A program made the position numbers and the translations under genes. This document shows, piece by piece, positions 23,485-31,968 of a DNA stretch of 64,000 nucleotides (positions within the stretch are counted from its first letter, which is position 1; each line of letters starts with the position of its first letter). Under the pieces are notes generated by a model. That model had not been told where the DNA came from. It was given only the letters and a program-made list of their open reading frames with translations, and searched no databases. Origin of the DNA: Streptomyces sp. 6-11-2. GTDB taxonomy: Bacteria; Actinomycetota; Actinomycetes; Streptomycetales; Streptomycetaceae. The DNA lies in NCBI RefSeq assembly GCF_006540305.1, contig NZ_BJOR01000001.1:1426001-1490000 (forward strand), read 5' to 3'.

Positions 23485-25950
23485 ATGCTTCGGGCCACAC
23501 CGCTCACCGAGGGATGGATCCTGCGACACCCCGACGACGCGGGTGCGGCGCTCCCGGCGGCCGTGCCGGGCTGCGTGCACACGGATCTGCTGGCCGCGGG
23601 GCTCGTCCCGGATCCCTTCCTCGGCCGGAACGAGGCGGACGTGGCCTGGGTGGGCCGCCGGGAGTGGACATACGAGAGGCGGCTGGAGACCGGCTCGGAG
23701 CACGAGCGGACCGACCTGGTCTTCGACGGGCTCGACACCGCCGCCGAGATCACCCTGGACGGCGGGCGGCTCGGCCGCGTGCGCAACATGCACCGCTCGT
23801 ACCGTTTCGACGTGACGGGCCGCCGGGGGAACCTGTCGGTGCGCTTCGACTCCGCGTACACCGAGGCGGAGGCCGTGCGCGCACGTGTCGGAGAGCGGCC
23901 CTCCGCCTATGCCGAACCCTTCGCCCACATCCGCAAGATGGCCTGCTCCTTCGGCTGGGACTGGGGGCCGACCCTGGTCACGGCGGGCATCTGGCGCCCG
24001 GTGCGGCTGGAGTCGTGGTCCACGGCCAGGATCGAGCGGGTGCGCCCTGTCGTCACCGTCGAGGACGGCACGGGCGTGGTCGAGGTGCACATCGGGGTGG
24101 AGCGGACCCGTTCCGAGGCCGACCTCGCCGTCGAGGCCCGGGTGGGAGGGGTGCGGGCACGGGCGGCCGTCGACGGCACGGCCGCCGTCGTACGGCTCCG
24201 GGTGCCGGACGCCCACCTGTGGTGGCCCCGGGGGTACGGCGGACAGCCGCTGTACGAGATGGAGTTGACGCTGCTGCACGGCACGGAGGTGCTGGACGCG
24301 CGGCGTCACAGGATCGGCTTCAGGACCGTGGAACTGGACACCTCCGCCGACGAGCACGGCAGCGGCTTCACCCTCGTGGTCAACGGGGAGCGGCTGTTCG
24401 CCCGGGGCGTCAACTGGATCCCGGACGACGTGTTCCCCTCCCGGATCACCCGCGAACGCTACCGGGAGCGGCTGGGCCAGGCGGCCGCGGCGGGGGTGGA
24501 CCTCGTCCGGGTCTGGGGTGGCGGCATCTACGAGAGTGAGGACTTCTACGACGCCTGCGACGAACTCGGCCTGCTGGTCTGGCAGGACTTCCCGTTCGCC
24601 TGCGCCGCCTACCCCGAGGAGCAGCCGCTGCGCGGCGAGGTGGAGGCCGAGGCCCGCGAGAACGTCGTACGCCTGATGCCGCATCCCTCGCTCGTGCTGT
24701 GGAACGGCAACAACGAGAACCTGTGGGGCTTCCGGGACTGGGGCTGGGAACCGCGGCTGGCCGGCGACTCGTGGGGCGAGGGGTACTACCTGGGGCTACT
24801 GCCCCGGGTGGTGGCCGAACTCGACCCGACCCGGCCGTACACGGTGGGCAGCCCCTGGTCCGGGTCCTGGGCGCACCACCCCAACGACCCGGCGCACGGC
24901 ACGCACCACTCGTGGGAGGTGTGGAACCGGCGCGACTGGGCGGACTACCGGCTCAACGTGCCGCGTTTCGTGGCCGAGTTCGGCTGGCAGGCACCGCCCG
25001 CGTACGCGACCTTGCGCCGCGCCCTGCCCGGCGAGGAACTCGCCCCGGACTCCCCCGGCATGCTGCACCACCAGAAGGCCGACGACGGCAACGGCAAGCT
25101 GGAGCGCGGACTGGCCCCGCACTTCGCCCCGCCCGAGGGGGACTTCGGCCGCTGGCACTACCTCACCCAGCTCAACCAGGCGCGGGCGGTGGCCGCCGGC
25201 ATCGAGCACTGGCGCTCGCACTGGCCGGTGTGCGCGGGCACCGTCGTGTGGCAGCTCAACGACTGCTGGCCGGTGACGTCCTGGGCGGCGATCGACGGCG
25301 ACGGGCGGGAGAAGCCGCTGTACCACGAGCTGAAACGGCTCTACGCGGACCGGCTGCTGACCCTCCGGGCGCGGGACGGCGAACTGGTGCTGGCCGCGGT
25401 CAACCAGTCGGGTGCGCCCTGGGCGGGTGAACTGACCCTGCGCCGGATGAACGTCGACGGCGAGGTCGTCGCCTCCACGCGCACGGCCCTGCGCGCCGCG
25501 GCGCGCACGGTCGCGGACGTCGCCGTCCCGCCCGAACTGGTGCCGGCCGGCCCGAAGGAGTTCCTGGTCGCGGACGCGTGGGGGTCCCCCCGGTCAGGGG
25601 GGTCCCCCCTGTTCGAGCGAAGTCGAGAACTTGAGGCAGAGACCGAGAGCGAAGGAGGCCTGCGCGCCCTGCACTTCCCGGTGCCGGACCGCGAATTCCT
25701 CTTTCCGCTGCCGGAGTTCGAAGTGTCCGTCGCGCCGGACGCGGTCACCGTGACCGCCCGCACCCTGGTGCGGGACCTGCTGCTCCAGGCCGACCGGCTG
25801 GACCCGGCCGCACGGGCCGACACGGGGCTGGTCACCCTGCTCCCCGGTGAACGGGTGACCATCGGTGTCGACGGCTGGAGGATCCCCGGCGGCCGGGAGG
25901 CGGCCGACGCCGTCCGGTCGGCCCTGTACTGCGTGGAGCCCGCGCGATGA
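23485..25950 (+). CDS. GH2 beta-mannosidase
   Basis: An 821-residue intracellular glycosidase (no signal peptide). It has the GH2 order: sugar-binding jelly roll (about 1-165), immunoglobulin-like domain (170-270) and TIM barrel (about 275-590). The acid/base is Glu411 in WNGNNENLWG and the nucleophile is Glu498 in FVAEFGWQ. The W-D-W-G-P segment CSFGWDWGPTLV is typical of beta-mannosidases. It would release mannose from imported beta-mannosides. Residues about 699-718 are an in-frame low-complexity stretch encoded by a dispersed GC-rich repeat, absent from normal family sequence. Its stop overlaps the LacI start (ATGA). Confidence 0.93.
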   Translation: MLRATPLTEGWILRHPDDAGAALPAAVPGCVHTDLLAAGLVPDPFLGRNEADVAWVGRREWTYERRLETGSEHERTDLVFDGLDTAAEITLDGGRLGRVRNMHRSYRFDVTGRRGNLSVRFDSAYTEAEAVRARVGERPSAYAEPFAHIRKMACSFGWDWGPTLVTAGIWRPVRLESWSTARIERVRPVVTVEDGTGVVEVHIGVERTRSEADLAVEARVGGVRARAAVDGTAAVVRLRVPDAHLWWPRGYGGQPLYEMELTLLHGTEVLDARRHRIGFRTVELDTSADEHGSGFTLVVNGERLFARGVNWIPDDVFPSRITRERYRERLGQAAAAGVDLVRVWGGGIYESEDFYDACDELGLLVWQDFPFACAAYPEEQPLRGEVEAEARENVVRLMPHPSLVLWNGNNENLWGFRDWGWEPRLAGDSWGEGYYLGLLPRVVAELDPTRPYTVGSPWSGSWAHHPNDPAHGTHHSWEVWNRRDWADYRLNVPRFVAEFGWQAPPAYATLRRALPGEELAPDSPGMLHHQKADDGNGKLERGLAPHFAPPEGDFGRWHYLTQLNQARAVAAGIEHWRSHWPVCAGTVVWQLNDCWPVTSWAAIDGDGREKPLYHELKRLYADRLLTLRARDGELVLAAVNQSGAPWAGELTLRRMNVDGEVVASTRTALRAAARTVADVAVPPELVPAGPKEFLVADAWGSPRSGGSPLFERSRELEAETESEGGLRALHFPVPDREFLFPLPEFEVSVAPDAVTVTARTLVRDLLLQADRLDPAARADTGLVTLLPGERVTIGVDGWRIPGGREAADAVRSALYCVEPAR
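25580..25636 (+). repeat. GC-rich palindromic repeat inserted inside the beta-mannosidase gene
   Basis: Two consecutive G-run/C-run inverted repeats (GGGGGTCCCCCC, then AGGGGGGTCCCCCCT) are followed by TGTTCGAGCGAAGTCGAGAACTT. This is the form of a small palindromic repeat I recognise as scattered through Streptomyces genomes. Here it is read in frame and adds about 20 residues between two structured parts of the enzyme. Boundaries are approximate. Confidence 0.65.
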
Positions 25951-26975
25951 CGGCACCCCGCGTCACCATCAAGGACGTCGCCGCCCGTGCCGGGGTGTCC
26001 AAAGGGGCGGTGTCGCTGGCGTTCAACCGCAAGCCGGGTCTTTCGGAGGCGACCCGCGACCGCATCTTCCGGGCCGCGCGCGAGCTGGGCTGGGCGCCGA
26101 ACCCGGCCGCCCGGTCGCTGGCCGGCTCGCGCGTGGACGTGGTCGGGCTCACGATCTGCCGGCCGGCCCGGCTGCTCGGGCTCGAACCCTTCTACATGGA
26201 GTTCATATCGGGGGTGGAGAGCGTCCTCGCCGAGCACTCCTGCTCGCTGCTGCTGCGGCTCGTACGCGAACCGCGGGAGGAGGCGGGCCTGCTGGAGACG
26301 TGGTGGAAGGCACGGCAGATCGCGGGCTCGATCCTGGTCGACTTCGGCACCGACGATCCCCGCCCGGCCGTGGCGCGGCGGATCGGACTGCCCGCGGTCG
26401 CCGTGGGACACCCGTCGCTGACCGGCGGGCTCACCTCGGTGTGGACCGACGACGCCACCGCGGTCGCCGAGGCCGTGCGCTACCTGGCGGCGCTCGGGCA
26501 CCGGCGGATCGCCCGGGTCGGCGGCGCGGCGGCCCTCGGGCACACGGCGATCCGCGCGGCGGCGTTCGACGCGGCGGCGCGGAGCCTTCGGCTGGCCGGG
26601 GCGTGGCAGGTGGCGACCGACTTCTCCGGCGAGACGGGGGCGCGGGCGACGCGCTCGCTGCTGTCCGCGGCCCCGCCGGAGCGGCCCACGGCGATCGTCT
26701 ACGACAACGACATCATGGCGGTGGCCGGACTGTCGGTGGCGGCGGAGATGGGCCTGCGCGTCCCGGCCGACGTGTCCCTGCTGGCCTGGGACGACTCCCA
26801 GCTGTGCCGGCTGACCCACCCGACGCTGTCGGCGATGAGCCACGACGTGCACGGCTTCGGCGCGGACGTGGCCCGCACGCTGTTCGGCCTGTTGCTGGAG
26901 GAGGGTCCGGGCTCGCATCCCGTGCCGACTCCGGTGCTGACCCCGCGGGGTTCGACGGCACCGCCGGCAGTGTGA
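25947..26975 (+). CDS. LacI-family repressor of the mannoside locus
   Basis: A 342-residue regulator. The LacI headpiece (residues 5-60) reads VTIKDVAARAGVSKGAVSLA plus the hinge helix NPAARSLAGSR. The periplasmic-binding-protein-like effector domain follows, with DNDIMAVAGLSVAAEMGLRVPADVSLLAWDD. The ATG overlaps the beta-mannosidase stop, so repressor and enzyme share a transcript. It likely binds the AGCGCT-centred operator upstream and autoregulates the whole locus, with a mannoside as inducer. Confidence 0.93.
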   Translation: MTAPRVTIKDVAARAGVSKGAVSLAFNRKPGLSEATRDRIFRAARELGWAPNPAARSLAGSRVDVVGLTICRPARLLGLEPFYMEFISGVESVLAEHSCSLLLRLVREPREEAGLLETWWKARQIAGSILVDFGTDDPRPAVARRIGLPAVAVGHPSLTGGLTSVWTDDATAVAEAVRYLAALGHRRIARVGGAAALGHTAIRAAAFDAAARSLRLAGAWQVATDFSGETGARATRSLLSAAPPERPTAIVYDNDIMAVAGLSVAAEMGLRVPADVSLLAWDDSQLCRLTHPTLSAMSHDVHGFGADVARTLFGLLLEEGPGSHPVPTPVLTPRGSTAPPAV

Positions 26976-27013
26976 CCTTCGCCGCTGTGGGCGCGGGGAC
27001 TGGGCAGTCACAT

Positions 27014-27051
27014 TACCCACGAGTAGCATGGAGGCTGAGCGCGCGCTCAGC
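27014..27051 (+). promoter_or_regulatory. Two inverted repeats upstream of fadA
   Basis: TACCCACGAGTA (27014-27025) is an imperfect palindrome (8 of 12 positions). GCTGAGCGCGCGCTCAGC (27034-27051) is a perfect 18-bp palindrome ending 42 bp before the fadA start. A TAGCAT between them could be a -10 element. Together they form a plausible operator/promoter region for fatty-acid-responsive control; the regulator is not encoded nearby. Confidence 0.5.
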
Positions 27052-27093
27052 GCTGCGCGGCAGTGCCGTCCCGCACCCTGGAGGAGAGCCATC

Positions 27094-28311
27094 GTGCCTC
27101 GTACCGTCAAGGACGTCGTCTTCGTCGACGGCGTCCGCACCCCGTTCGGCAAGGCGGGCCCGAAGGGCATCTACCACGAGACTCGCGCCGACGACCTCGT
27201 CGTCAAGGCGATCCGGGAGCTGCTGCGCCGCAATCCCGGCCTGGACCCGAAGAAGATCGACGAGGTCGCCATCGCCGCGACCACGCAGATCGGTGACCAG
27301 GGCCTGACCCTCGGCCGCACCGCCGGCATCCTCGCCGGTCTGCCGCAGTCCGTGCCGGGCTACTCCATCGACCGGATGTGCGCCGGCGCGCTGACCGCCG
27401 TGACGACCACCGCCGGTTCGATCGCCTTCGGTGCCTGCGACGCCGTCATCGCCGGTGGTGTCGAGCACATGGGCCGCCACCCGATGGGCGAGGGCGTCGA
27501 CCCGAACCCGCGGTTCGTGAGCGAGAAGCTGGTGGACGAGTCGGCCCTGTTCATGGGCATGACCGCCGAGAACCTGCACGACCGCTACCCGAGCATCACC
27601 AAGCGGCGCGCCGACGAGTACGCGGTGCGCTCGCAGGAGAAGGCCGCCAAGGCGTACGCCAACGGCAAGATCCAGCAGGACCTGGTGCCGATCTCGGTGC
27701 GCCGCACCAGCCCCGAGGCCGGCGAGACCGGCTGGGGTCTGGTGACCGCCGACGAGCCGATGCGTCCGGGCACCACCGTGGAGAACCTCGCGGGCCTGAA
27801 GACGCCGTTCCGTGTGCACGGCCGGGTCACCGCGGGCAACGCGGCCGGTCTGAACGACGGTGCCACCGCGTCGATCATCGCCAGCGAGGACTTCGCCCGC
27901 GAGAACGGCCTGCCGGTCAAGATGCGCCTGGTCTCCTACTCCTTCGCCGGCGTGGAGCCCGAGGTCATGGGCTACGGCCCGATCCCGGCCACCGAGAAGG
28001 CGCTCGCCAAGGCGGGCCTGTCCATCTCGGACATCGGCCTGTTCGAGATCAACGAGGCCTTCGCCGTCCAGGTCCTGGCCTTCCTCGAGCACTACGGCAT
28101 CGCGGACGACGACGCGCGCGTCAACCAGTACGGCGGCGCCATCGCCTTCGGTCACCCGCTGGCCTCCTCCGGCGTCCGTCTGATGACGCAGCTGGCCCGC
28201 CAGTTCGAGGAGCAGCCGAACGTCCGCTACGGCCTGACCACCATGTGTGTCGGCTTCGGCATGGGCGCGTCGGTCATCTGGGAGAACCCGCACTTCGAGG
28301 GGGACAAGTGA
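27094..28311 (+). CDS. fadA: Acetyl-CoA acyltransferase (3-ketoacyl-CoA thiolase)
   Basis: A 405-residue thiolase that cleaves 3-ketoacyl-CoA with CoA in beta-oxidation. Catalytic segments are SIDRMCAGALTAV (nucleophilic Cys), NEAFAVQVLAF, GGAIAFGHPLASSGVR (His) and TTMCVGFGMGASV (second Cys). GTG 27094 follows GGAGGAGA. The stop overlaps the fadB start (GTGA), so the two subunits of the trifunctional complex are co-translated. Confidence 0.96.
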   Translation: MPRTVKDVVFVDGVRTPFGKAGPKGIYHETRADDLVVKAIRELLRRNPGLDPKKIDEVAIAATTQIGDQGLTLGRTAGILAGLPQSVPGYSIDRMCAGALTAVTTTAGSIAFGACDAVIAGGVEHMGRHPMGEGVDPNPRFVSEKLVDESALFMGMTAENLHDRYPSITKRRADEYAVRSQEKAAKAYANGKIQQDLVPISVRRTSPEAGETGWGLVTADEPMRPGTTVENLAGLKTPFRVHGRVTAGNAAGLNDGATASIIASEDFARENGLPVKMRLVSYSFAGVEPEVMGYGPIPATEKALAKAGLSISDIGLFEINEAFAVQVLAFLEHYGIADDDARVNQYGGAIAFGHPLASSGVRLMTQLARQFEEQPNVRYGLTTMCVGFGMGASVIWENPHFEGDK

Positions 28312-30434
28312 ACACCACCGAGCTTCTGAAGCAGGCCTCGGGCCTGTTCCCCGACGAGGTCGTCACCAGCGCGCACGTCCGCCACTTCGACCTCCCCTTC
28401 GGCGCCGGCCGCTTCGCGCTGATCACACTGGACAACGGCCTGGACCACACCAAGCCGACCACCTTCGGCCCGGCCTCGCTCGCCAACCTGAACGCCGCGA
28501 TCGACCAGGTCGAGAAGGAAGCGGCCGAGGGTGCGATCGCCGGCATCGGCATCACCGGCAAGCCGTTCATCTTCGCGGTCGGAGCCGACCTCAAGGGCGT
28601 CGAGCTGCTGAAGGAGCGCGAGCACGCACTCGCCATCGGCACGGGCGGCCACGAGGTCTTCAAGCGGCTGTCGGAGCTGGCCGTGCCGACCTTCGCCTAC
28701 TACAACGGCGCGGCCATGGGCGGCGGCGTCGAGGTCGGTCTGCACTGCACCTACCGGACCGTCTCCAAGGCGATCCCCGCGTTCTCGCTGCCCGAGGTCT
28801 TCCTCGGTCTGGTCCCCGGCTGGGGCGGCTGCACCCTGCTGCCGAACCTGATCGGCGCCGACAAGGCCGTCTCGGTCATCATCGAGAACTCGCTGAACCA
28901 GAACAGGCAGCTCAAGGGCAAGCAGGTCTTCGAACTCGGCATCGCCGACGCCCTCTTCGAGGGTGCCGACTTCCTGGAGCAGTCGCTGCTGTGGACGGCC
29001 AAGGTCCTCAAGGGTGACGTCACGGTCGAGCGCCCGGAGATCGACCGCGGCGAAGGCTGGGACCAGGCCGTCGCCAAGGGCCGCTTCATCGCCGACTCCA
29101 AGGTGCACGGCGCCGCCCCGGCCGCCTACCGCGCCCTGGAGATCATCGAGGCCGCCAAGAACGGTGACCTCCAGCAGGGTTACGACGCCGAGGACCAGGC
29201 GCTCGCCGACCTGATCATGGGCGGCGAACTGCGCGCCGGCATCTACTCGTTCAACCTGGTGCAGAAGCGCGGCAAGCGCCCCGCCGGCGCCCCGGACAAG
29301 AACCTGGCCCGCCCGGTCACCAAGGTCGGTGTCGTCGGCGCCGGTCTGATGGCCGGCCAGCTCGCTCTGCTCTTCCTGCGCCGCCTCGAGGTGCCGGTCG
29401 TCCTGACCGACATCGACCAGGAGCGCGTCGACAAGGGTGTGGGCTACGTCCACGCCGAGATCGACAAGCTGCTCGGCAAGGGCCGTATCAACCAGGACAA
29501 GGCCAACCGCCTCAAGGCGCTGGTCACCGGTGTCCTGGACAAGGCCGAGGGCTTCGCGGACGCGGACTTCGTCATCGAGGCCGTGTTCGAGGAGATGAGC
29601 GTCAAGCAGAAGGTGTTCGCCGAGGTCGAGGCGGTCGCCCCGGCGCACGCGATCCTCGCCACGAACACCTCCTCCCTCTCCGTGTCGGAGATGGCGTCGA
29701 AGCTGAAGCACCCCGAGCGGGTCGTGGGCTTCCACTTCTTCAACCCGGTCGCGATCCTCCCCCTGCTGGAGATCGTGCGCGGCGAGCAGACCGACGACGC
29801 CTCCCTGGCCACCGCCTTCGCGGTCGCCAAGAAGCTGAAGAAGACCGCGGTGCTGGTCAAGGACGCCCCGGCGTTCGTCGTGAACCGCATCCTGACCCGC
29901 TTCATGGGCGAGATCCAGAACGTCATCGACGAGGGCACCCCGGTCGAGGTGGCGGAGCGGGCGGTGGAGCCGCTCGGCCTGCCCATGTCCCCGCTGGTCC
30001 TGCTCGAACTGGTCGGCCCGGCGATCGGCCTGCACGTCTCGGAGACCCTCAACCAGGCGTTCCCCGACCGCTTCACGGTCTCCCCGAACCTCAAGGCGGT
30101 CGTCGAGGCCGGCAAGCGCGGCTTCTACGTCTACGACAGCGGCAGGCCCGAGCTGGACCCGGAGGTCGCCGCACTGCTCAAGCAGGGCGACACCGTCCTG
30201 ACGGAGGAGCAGGTGCGGGCGCGGGTGCTCGACGCGGTCGCGCAGGAGATCGGCCTGATGCTGGCCGAGGGCGTCGTCGCCGAGGCCCAGGACATCGACC
30301 TCTGCCTGATCACCGGCGCCGGCTGGCCCTTCCACCTGGGCGGCATCACGCCCTACCTGGACCGCGAGGGCGTGTCGGAGCGTGTGAACGGCAGGCGGTT
30401 CCTGGAGCCGGGGGTGGCGAGCGTCCCGGCGTAA
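28308..30434 (+). CDS. fadB: Fatty-acid oxidation complex alpha subunit (enoyl-CoA hydratase/3-hydroxyacyl-CoA dehydrogenase)
   Basis: A 708-residue bifunctional enzyme. The N-terminal crotonase domain (about 1-300) has FIFAVGADLKGVELL, YNGAAMGGGVEVGLHC and FSLPEVFLGLVPGWGG. The dehydrogenase domain (from about 340) has the NAD fold VGVVGAGLMAGQLALLF, TNTSSLSVSEMA, HPERVVGFHFFNPV and the C-terminal helical part around DAPAFVVNRIL. It hydrates enoyl-CoA and oxidises the 3-hydroxyacyl-CoA. GTG 28308 overlaps the fadA stop. Length is usual for actinobacterial FadB. Confidence 0.96.
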   Translation: MNTTELLKQASGLFPDEVVTSAHVRHFDLPFGAGRFALITLDNGLDHTKPTTFGPASLANLNAAIDQVEKEAAEGAIAGIGITGKPFIFAVGADLKGVELLKEREHALAIGTGGHEVFKRLSELAVPTFAYYNGAAMGGGVEVGLHCTYRTVSKAIPAFSLPEVFLGLVPGWGGCTLLPNLIGADKAVSVIIENSLNQNRQLKGKQVFELGIADALFEGADFLEQSLLWTAKVLKGDVTVERPEIDRGEGWDQAVAKGRFIADSKVHGAAPAAYRALEIIEAAKNGDLQQGYDAEDQALADLIMGGELRAGIYSFNLVQKRGKRPAGAPDKNLARPVTKVGVVGAGLMAGQLALLFLRRLEVPVVLTDIDQERVDKGVGYVHAEIDKLLGKGRINQDKANRLKALVTGVLDKAEGFADADFVIEAVFEEMSVKQKVFAEVEAVAPAHAILATNTSSLSVSEMASKLKHPERVVGFHFFNPVAILPLLEIVRGEQTDDASLATAFAVAKKLKKTAVLVKDAPAFVVNRILTRFMGEIQNVIDEGTPVEVAERAVEPLGLPMSPLVLLELVGPAIGLHVSETLNQAFPDRFTVSPNLKAVVEAGKRGFYVYDSGRPELDPEVAALLKQGDTVLTEEQVRARVLDAVAQEIGLMLAEGVVAEAQDIDLCLITGAGWPFHLGGITPYLDREGVSERVNGRRFLEPGVASVPA

Positions 30435-30459
30435 CGCCTCTCGCCCGCCACGGCACTCC

Positions 30460-30499
30460 CGTCCGCCCCTGTCGCTCACCGCGGTGGCAGGGGCGGACG
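30460..30499. terminator. Bidirectional terminator between fadB and the GDSL-hydrolase operon
   Basis: Perfect 12-bp arms (CGTCCGCCCCTG / CAGGGGCGGACG) enclose a smaller CACCGCGGTG palindrome. It lies between convergent genes, 25 bp after the fadB stop, and can fold on both strands. Confidence 0.8.
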
Positions 30500-30538
30500 C
30501 GTACCGCCGGTCGTTCCGCGGCGGAGGGAACCGTCAGG

Positions 30539-31927
30539 TCACCAGGTGGGCATCGCCGGGTAATGGGCGCACGTCCCGGAGCAGGGTTCACGGGAGGACA
30601 ACGACGTGTGCAGCCAGTTGTCCTCGGGAACGCCGTGCACGCGCACCGTCAGCGAGGCGGGCGCCGAGTGGATGGCGCTGAACACCGTCACGAACTCGAC
30701 CGTGTAGGAACCGGGCCGCCACGCGTGGGCGTGGGTGACCCGCCAGGTGCCGTCCTCCTGGACGGGTGCCTCGGCGATGAGCCGGCCCTGCTCCAGGACC
30801 ATGACCTTCTGGGCGCCGCGCGGTGCCTTGCCGGAGAAACGGGGGCGCGGGCCGGTCCAGGCGTTCGGCCGCGGGCCCACGACCTGCGGCGGGTCGATGC
30901 GGTCGAGGACGTGGAAGTCCACCGTGGAGGTCCGTGAGACGGCGTTGCCGTCGGCGCCGAGCACCTGGACGGTGTGGGGTCCCGCGGTCCAGTTGACGAC
31001 TCGGCGCCACTGCCAGGTCCCGGCGGCGGAGACGGCGGTGCCTCCGAGGTAGCGGCCCTCCTCGTAGAAGAGGACGTAGCCCGTGCCGGCGGGTGCCTTG
31101 CCGGCCAGCTTGCGCGCGGCGCCGATCAGTTGGCCGGGGGCCGGCGAGGTGACGACGGGCGTGTCGGGCAGGCTCGGCGCCAGGGTGAGCGCCGTCTCGG
31201 GGTGGCTCATGGTGAACTCGGCGAGCACCGGGGGCATCGTGCCGGGGGTGAGACGCCGGGGGTCGACGATGTCGGGCGGCAGGTCCGGCGAGTCGGCGAC
31301 GACCATGGCCATCCGGCGGGCGACCTCGCGCGCCCCCAGGTCGTTGTAGTGGCTCGCGTCGATGATGCCGTCGGGGTGGTTCGGGTGCTCGCCCGGATCC
31401 AGCCACCGGTAGAGCCTGCGTGCTCGCGTGGGCCCCAGTTCGGCGAGCATCGCCGTCGTGAAGGCGGTCATGTCGATCAGGGGGACCCCGTTCTCCGCCG
31501 CCGCCTCCCGGGTGAGTTCGGGATATCCGTCATGGGTGTCCAGGACGTTCCCGGCCTCGGAGAAGGTGCAGCGGGCCGCCGGGGTGAGCAGCACGGGGAC
31601 GGCGCCCTCGCCCCGTACGGCGTCGACGTAAAGGCGCAGGTACTCCTTGTACTCGCGTGGCCCGTGGTGGCGGTTGAGCTGGTTGATGCGCTGCTCGACG
31701 TTGCCGAAGGCCATCAGGACCAGGTCGCCGGGGTTGAGGACGCTGAGGAGGGTGGCGAACCGCTCGGTGAAGTAGCCGCGCAGGGTCATGGCGTCGCGGG
31801 CGTAGTTGCGTACTTCGTAGTGCTCGGTCAGGAATTCGCCGAGGTACTGCCCCCAGCCGGCGAGCGGTGCCTCCTCGGCGGTGCGCGACGCGGCCACCGA
31901 GTTCCCGATGATGCAGATCTTCCTCAA
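30539..31927 (-). CDS. SGNH/GDSL-type hydrolase with C-terminal beta-sandwich repeats
   Basis: A 462-residue protein. The N-terminal SGNH domain (1-260) has the nucleophile block IIGNSVAAS (Ser in NSV), the block III-like MAFGNVEQRINQLNRHHGP and the Asp/His pair in DASHYNDLGA. The second half (about 290-440) contains two Ig-like repeats (VVTSPAPGQLIGAARKLAGK and VVGPRPNAWTGPRPRFSGK) like those that decorate surface polymers. No signal peptide is visible. It starts at TTG 31927, preceded by GAGGAAG, a rare start codon choice. It is the last gene of the Stealth glycopolymer operon and could add or remove an acyl group on that polymer. Confidence 0.82.
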   Translation of the reverse strand: MRKICIIGNSVAASRTAEEAPLAGWGQYLGEFLTEHYEVRNYARDAMTLRGYFTERFATLLSVLNPGDLVLMAFGNVEQRINQLNRHHGPREYKEYLRLYVDAVRGEGAVPVLLTPAARCTFSEAGNVLDTHDGYPELTREAAAENGVPLIDMTAFTTAMLAELGPTRARRLYRWLDPGEHPNHPDGIIDASHYNDLGAREVARRMAMVVADSPDLPPDIVDPRRLTPGTMPPVLAEFTMSHPETALTLAPSLPDTPVVTSPAPGQLIGAARKLAGKAPAGTGYVLFYEEGRYLGGTAVSAAGTWQWRRVVNWTAGPHTVQVLGADGNAVSRTSTVDFHVLDRIDPPQVVGPRPNAWTGPRPRFSGKAPRGAQKVMVLEQGRLIAEAPVQEDGTWRVTHAHAWRPGSYTVEFVTVFSAIHSAPASLTVRVHGVPEDNWLHTSLSSREPCSGTCAHYPAMPTW

Positions 31928-31968
31928 GTCTTCCTCTGTTCCGTCAGGCCGTGCTGTGGTCGGCGGGA

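Noticed and set aside
21070..24684. Very long leftward open frame extending far past the MalF-type permease
   Set aside because: Only the permease part has family sequence. The rest is Arg/Gly/Pro-rich and antisense or out of frame to the binding protein and beta-mannosidase, a common effect of high G+C.
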